From contig NZ_AP025508.1 in assembly GCF_024347615.1 (NCBI RefSeq), forward strand, positions 1,860,001 to 1,924,000: DNA of 64,000 nt, given 5' to 3'. Made by a program: the position numbers and the translations under genes. Numbering within the stretch: position 1 is the first letter of the stretch; each line of letters opens with the position of its first letter. The DNA comes from Vibrio splendidus (GTDB taxonomy: Bacteria; Pseudomonadota; Gammaproteobacteria; Enterobacterales; Vibrionaceae). Positions 60,358 to 64,000 of this stretch are shown here, one piece after another. The notes under the pieces are model-generated. The model had not been told where the DNA came from and ran no database searches. It worked only from the letters and a program-made list of their open reading frames with translations.

Positions 60358-60392
60358 CTCATATTGAGAAAGTCGGTTTCTCAATATGAGAA
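60358..60392. promoter_or_regulatory. Pair of putative SypG enhancers upstream of sypA
   Basis: TTCTCAATATGAG on the minus strand (60370-60358) and TTCTCAATATGAGAA on the plus strand (60378-60392). Both are TTCTCA-N3-TG and the second is itself a palindrome, 50-80 bases upstream of the sigma-54 site. Confidence 0.75.
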
Positions 60393-60566
60393 CTAAAAAT
60401 GGGTGAACATTTGAGACCCATAAGTCATTAATTACATGAATGAAATTGAAAGTTAAATAAGGTTGGCGTGTGGATCGCATCTTCTAGCAAAGGTTGTCTA
60501 CCTACATGTCAGAACGCTTAGGATTAAAGGCGTTTGTTGACCACTACAGATATCAATACGGAGCAG

Positions 60567-61412
60567 ATGATGAGATTAACTAAATTGGCGATAGCAACTC
60601 TATGGGCGTGTTCGCTTTCTTCTCATTCATCCTATTTACCTCCCGACCATTTGGTACTGGCCAATACATACCAACAAGGCATTGATGTTTCTGAATACTG
60701 GAAGAGTGAAAAGCTTGATGGGATTCGGGCTCTTTGGGACGGACAACACCTTTATACTCGAAACGGAAATCGCATTTACTCACCGAAGTGGTTTACAAAA
60801 AACTTGCCTAAGGTACATCTCGAAGGGGAGTTGTGGGCAGGAAGAGGTCAGTTCCACTTAGTCCAATCTACCGTCCTCGATCATACGCCTAGTGACGTAG
60901 CGTGGCGCCAAATAGATTTCATGCTGTTTGATATGCCAGGGGCTGCTGGTGATTATCAAAAGCGCTATTACAACATCTTGCATTGGGTAAGCATGATTGG
61001 AGAACCTCATGTCAGCTACATCGAACATGTACCGATTCACAATGAAGAAGCTCTGTTCCATCAACTCGATAATGTCGATGAGAGTAATGGTGAAGGTTTG
61101 ATGCTTCGTAAGATCACCAGTCGCTATCAAGCAGGCCGAAGTAATGACCTTTTAAAGCTAAAAAGGCATCACGATGCAGAAGCCACGGTTATTGGTTACA
61201 AAGGCGGCACAGGGAAGTATAAAGGGATGATGGGTTCAATTTTGGTTCACACAGAAGAGGGGGTGGAATTTTATATTGGAAGTGGGTTCAGTGACCAGAT
61301 GAGACTCGCACCGCCTGAAATAGGCAGTCAAATTACCTTCCGGTATAACGGCTTTACACAAAACGGAAAGCCTAAGTTTGCGCGCTTTGTTCGAGAAAAG
61401 AGTGAATACTAA
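60567..61412 (+). CDS. ligE: Periplasmic ATP-dependent DNA ligase LigE
   Basis: A 281 aa minimal ATP-dependent DNA ligase. An N-terminal hydrophobic stretch (about 6-22) suggests export. Nucleotidyltransferase motif I EKLDGIRA (Lys49), motif III FMLFDMPG, motif IV EGLMLRK, motif V LLKLKRH, then an OB domain. Lig E enzymes seal nicks and may act in DNA uptake. CGGAG supports the start at 60567 or 60570. Confidence 0.88.
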   Translation: MMRLTKLAIATLWACSLSSHSSYLPPDHLVLANTYQQGIDVSEYWKSEKLDGIRALWDGQHLYTRNGNRIYSPKWFTKNLPKVHLEGELWAGRGQFHLVQSTVLDHTPSDVAWRQIDFMLFDMPGAAGDYQKRYYNILHWVSMIGEPHVSYIEHVPIHNEEALFHQLDNVDESNGEGLMLRKITSRYQAGRSNDLLKLKRHHDAEATVIGYKGGTGKYKGMMGSILVHTEEGVEFYIGSGFSDQMRLAPPEIGSQITFRYNGFTQNGKPKFARFVREKSEY

Positions 61413-61461
61413 TCTCTTGAGTATAAACTAATCGCCCCTAAATCATTTACAGCCGTAAGCG

Positions 61462-61491
61462 AAAAGAGCCCTGAAAATCAGAGCTCTTTTT
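61462..61491. terminator. Terminator between ligE and norM
   Basis: AAAGAGCCCTGA / TCAGAGCTCTTT with one mismatch and a T run. Confidence 0.8.
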
Positions 61492-61530
61492 GTATGCGAT
61501 AACGGCGATACCGGTTTAGCGAGGACGAAT

Positions 61531-62901
61531 CTAACGAGAGCTAAATTCTAACTGAACATCATCGTCTTGTTTATGCATCCAATGCAAACGCATACCAAGC
61601 ATAATGGCAGCTGATGTTAGGCCGACAATGAAACCAATCCAGAACCCATGTGCGCCCATAGGTTCAACAATCCAATCTTTCATCCCTAAGATGTAGCCGA
61701 TAGGAAGACCAAGTAACCAATACGCTACGAAGGTAATGTTGAAGATCGAACGCATGTCTTTGTATCCACGCAAAGCACCTGCAGCGATAACTTGGATTGC
61801 ATCGGTACATTGATAAACTGCAGCGAACAACAACAATTGCATTGCAACGGTAACTACCGCCGTGTTCTCTGTGTAAAGTAACGAAACCTGCTCTCTAAAC
61901 AATACTGTTAATGCCGCTGTCATAAAGGCGGTTACCAAACCGACGATGATACCCACGTGTGTTGCGATCTTCGCACCTTCAGTGTTGTTTTCACCCAACT
62001 TATGGCCAACACGAATACTCACGGCGGCACCGATACTCATTGGAATCATAAACACGAGAGAAGAGAAATTAATCGCGACTTGGTGTGCGGCAACAACCAA
62101 TGAACCTAATGGGGCTACCAATAGGGAAACCACTGCGAACAGCGTGACCTCGAAGAAGATAGCGGCAGCAACTGGAAAACCAAGTCTAAACAAACGAATT
62201 TGAGCTTTAAGTTGCGGCTTGTGGAACGTCCCGAAGATGTTGATTTTAGCCAAACGCTTTGATGTTAAAACGTAAGCGAACAGCAGTGCAAACATCACCC
62301 AATAGACGATAGCCGTTGCAACGCCACAGCCAACACCACCAAGAGCAGGGGCACCAAGTTTTCCGTATACGAACATCCAGTTAAGCGGGATGTTTAATAG
62401 CAAACCGATAAAACCAATCACCATGGCAGGCTTAGTTAAAGACATGCCATCAGTAAAACTTCTCAATGTTTGGAACAGCAAAAACGCAGGCACAGCAAAC
62501 ATCACCGCATTCATATAGCCGATGGTCTTGTCTGCCATGAGTTGCTCAATGTCCATCCATTCCAATATCAGCTGCGTTTGGAACAGCACGCCAATAATAG
62601 GTAACGAGATGACGAGCGCTAAAAATGCACCTTGCTGAATCTCAAATGGAATTTTGACTTGGCGGCCTGAACCGTTCAGTTGTGCGACAACAGGAACCAA
62701 CGCCATCAAAAGACCTACACCAAATAATATTGATGGTAGCCAGATACTTGCTGCAATCGAAACCGCTGCCATATCGATAGCACTTACGCCACCGGCCATC
62801 ACGGTATCAACAAAACCCATTCCAGTTTGTGCAACAGATGCAATCAAAACTGGGGTCGCAAGTTTGATTAGATTCGAGGATTCTTCTTTGTAACGATGCA
62901 C
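61531..62901 (-). CDS. norM: MATE multidrug/Na+ antiporter NorM
   Basis: A 456 aa MATE exporter with 12 helices, closely matching Vibrio NorM (HRYKEESSNLIKLATPVLIA start; Asp in FVDTVMAGG; LNIPLNWMFVYG). It expels cationic drugs using the Na+ gradient. The start is GTG 62901 with TTGGAG upstream; the open frame extends 38 codons further but matches no NorM. Confidence 0.94.
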   Translation of the reverse strand: MHRYKEESSNLIKLATPVLIASVAQTGMGFVDTVMAGGVSAIDMAAVSIAASIWLPSILFGVGLLMALVPVVAQLNGSGRQVKIPFEIQQGAFLALVISLPIIGVLFQTQLILEWMDIEQLMADKTIGYMNAVMFAVPAFLLFQTLRSFTDGMSLTKPAMVIGFIGLLLNIPLNWMFVYGKLGAPALGGVGCGVATAIVYWVMFALLFAYVLTSKRLAKINIFGTFHKPQLKAQIRLFRLGFPVAAAIFFEVTLFAVVSLLVAPLGSLVVAAHQVAINFSSLVFMIPMSIGAAVSIRVGHKLGENNTEGAKIATHVGIIVGLVTAFMTAALTVLFREQVSLLYTENTAVVTVAMQLLLFAAVYQCTDAIQVIAAGALRGYKDMRSIFNITFVAYWLLGLPIGYILGMKDWIVEPMGAHGFWIGFIVGLTSAAIMLGMRLHWMHKQDDDVQLEFSSR

Positions 62902-63040
62902 AAACAACTCCAAATAAGAGGGAAAATTAGAATAATAGTGTAGGAAAGGACATTCTGAAGGAATCAGAGACAATGATCTTAAGCTTCCACTGGACGAATC
63001 ATAAAGAAATGTCACAATAACTGCTATGAAAAACTGTTAT

Positions 63041-63307
63041 TAGGGCGTGTTGATCTTTCGAGCTGATTTTTGCAGCGAGTTGCTGGGTATTTTTACAAGG
63101 CAGAGGCTTTGATGTGTAGCTAGCCTACATGAGAAGCCGATAACGTAGTAAAAATGACCAGCAAACGCTGCCCGAAGGGTTCGGCTAAAAACGTTTTACT
63201 CTTTGTTGAGGGAGATTTGCTTAGGATGCTAGGCTACTTCCCCCTCGCCGCGATTAAAACGCTTTTATCTCGAACAAAATTTAACCGCGAAAGGTCAACA
63301 CGCCCTA
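63041..63307 (+). mobile_element. MITE copy B
   Basis: About 267 bp with inverted repeats TAGGGCGTGTTGACCTTTCG (one mismatch between ends), TA at both borders, and about 70 bp of extra internal sequence compared with copy A. It lies in the norM-ribE gap, ending 20 bases before the ribE start. Confidence 0.87.
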
Positions 63308-63327
63308 GAATGCTAAATAGGAATCTT

Positions 63328-63939
63328 ATGTTTACAGGTATCGTTCAAGGCATGGCAACACTGGTTGCAATAAACAAAAAAGAGCTGTTTCAGACTCATA
63401 CCATTGAGTTAACAGATGAAATGGTTGAGGGATTAGCAATTGGTGCCTCAGTAGCTCATAACGGTTGTTGCTTAACGGTAACGGAAATTTCGGACAATCA
63501 GATTGCTTTTGATTTAATGCAAGCCACATTGCGATTGACGAACTTGGGCCAACTGAATGTTGGTGACAAAGTGAATGTTGAGCGTGCTGCAAAGTTTGGT
63601 GACGAAATTGGCGGACATAGCATGTCTGGCCACATTACTCTGATGGGTAACCTCGTTGATGTGATTAAGACAGAAAATAACCGTACGCTTTGGTTTGAGC
63701 TGCCGCAAGAATCAATGAAGTATGTGTTGAGCAAGGGCTACATTGGCGTTGATGGTTGTTCATTGACAATCGGTGAAGTGGAAGAGAACCGTTTCTCTGT
63801 TCACCTGATCCCAGAAACACTGAATCGTACTCTGTTTGGCGGCCGTGAAGTAGGCGATCAAGTAAATATTGAGTTCGACCCTCAAACACAGGCGATTGTT
63901 GATACTGTTGAGCGCGTATTAGCAAACCAGAAGTTGTAG
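63328..63939 (+). CDS. ribE: Riboflavin synthase, alpha subunit
   Basis: A 203 aa protein made of two lumazine-binding repeats (MFTGIVQGMATL ... GGHSMSGHI and GYIGVDGCSLTIGEV ... ). It dismutates two lumazines to riboflavin. The start is ATG 63328 with TAGGAA upstream; the open frame to 63154 comes from the MITE. No FMN riboswitch is visible upstream. It is divergent from norM, as in E. coli (ribC-mdtK). Confidence 0.95.
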   Translation: MFTGIVQGMATLVAINKKELFQTHTIELTDEMVEGLAIGASVAHNGCCLTVTEISDNQIAFDLMQATLRLTNLGQLNVGDKVNVERAAKFGDEIGGHSMSGHITLMGNLVDVIKTENNRTLWFELPQESMKYVLSKGYIGVDGCSLTIGEVEENRFSVHLIPETLNRTLFGGREVGDQVNIEFDPQTQAIVDTVERVLANQKL

Positions 63940-64000
63940 TGACGGTTTATCAATAGCATTTGCCCAAAAAGCGACACTAAGTAAAAGTCGAAGATATTAA

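Noticed and set aside
63154..63327. N-terminal extension of riboflavin synthase
   Set aside because: The residues are MITE sequence; RibE proteins begin at MFTGI.
62902..63327. FMN riboswitch upstream of ribE
   Set aside because: No RFN-type conserved segments are visible; the gap is filled by a MITE.

Overview
The window reads as a Vibrio chromosome, most likely from the Splendidus clade. This is an inference from gene content: an artPIQM operon, norM next to ribE, a syp-type exopolysaccharide locus, and gene cassettes with attC sites of the Vibrio-repeat type. No rRNA, tRNA, CRISPR array or integron integrase was found.

Layout. 1-8.3 kb holds mixed single genes: an SDR dehydrogenase, a CatB-type acetyltransferase, an outer-membrane barrel, a c-type cytochrome, rof, a GyrI-like protein, gltS, a patatin lipoprotein and a GST. 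8.3-18.3 kb holds an RlhA-like U32 protein, an IS4-group element sitting inside a terminator hairpin, a thioesterase, an ABC exporter and the arginine transporter artPIQM. 18.5-30.2 kb is an integron cassette array without an integrase (a CALIN). Its genes are all on the + strand and are separated by attC sites that run from perfect to badly eroded. An IS110/IS1111-family element is inserted precisely in one attC. 30.2-33.1 kb continues with cassette-like small genes but no attC sites. 33.1-39.9 kb is an RND tripartite efflux operon with a LysR regulator.

40.1-60.3 kb is a syp-type symbiosis/biofilm polysaccharide locus on the minus strand. It has sypA-B-C-D, a proXWV-type glycine betaine transporter, a stand-alone HPt protein, sypG, sypH, a Wzy/ligase-like gene, and sypM-N-O-P-Q-R. 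Four sigma-54 promoters (three of them strong matches), each with an upstream TTCTCA-N3-TG element, sit where SypG control is expected. The V. fischeri sypE, sypF and sypI-K genes are not present. 60.5-63.9 kb holds ligE, norM and ribE.

How the parts work together. The syp genes form one pathway: SypR primes the lipid carrier, SypH/N/P/Q add sugars, SypM acylates, the ligase-like gene and SypO polymerise and set chain length, and SypC/SypB/SypD export. SypG drives the operons and the HPt protein is the likely phosphodonor relay. The cassette array is a store of small, mostly unknown proteins, several of them membrane-bound.

The items most worth a second look are: a by-eye bridge-RNA target-binding loop in the IS1111-type element whose guides match the interrupted attC; the stand-alone HPt replacing SypF; an exported acyl-carrier-like protein that lacks the carrier serine; a pair of MITEs; and a series of locus-specific short tandem repeats (12-23 bp units) in the intergenic gaps, several starting at or just past a stop codon.
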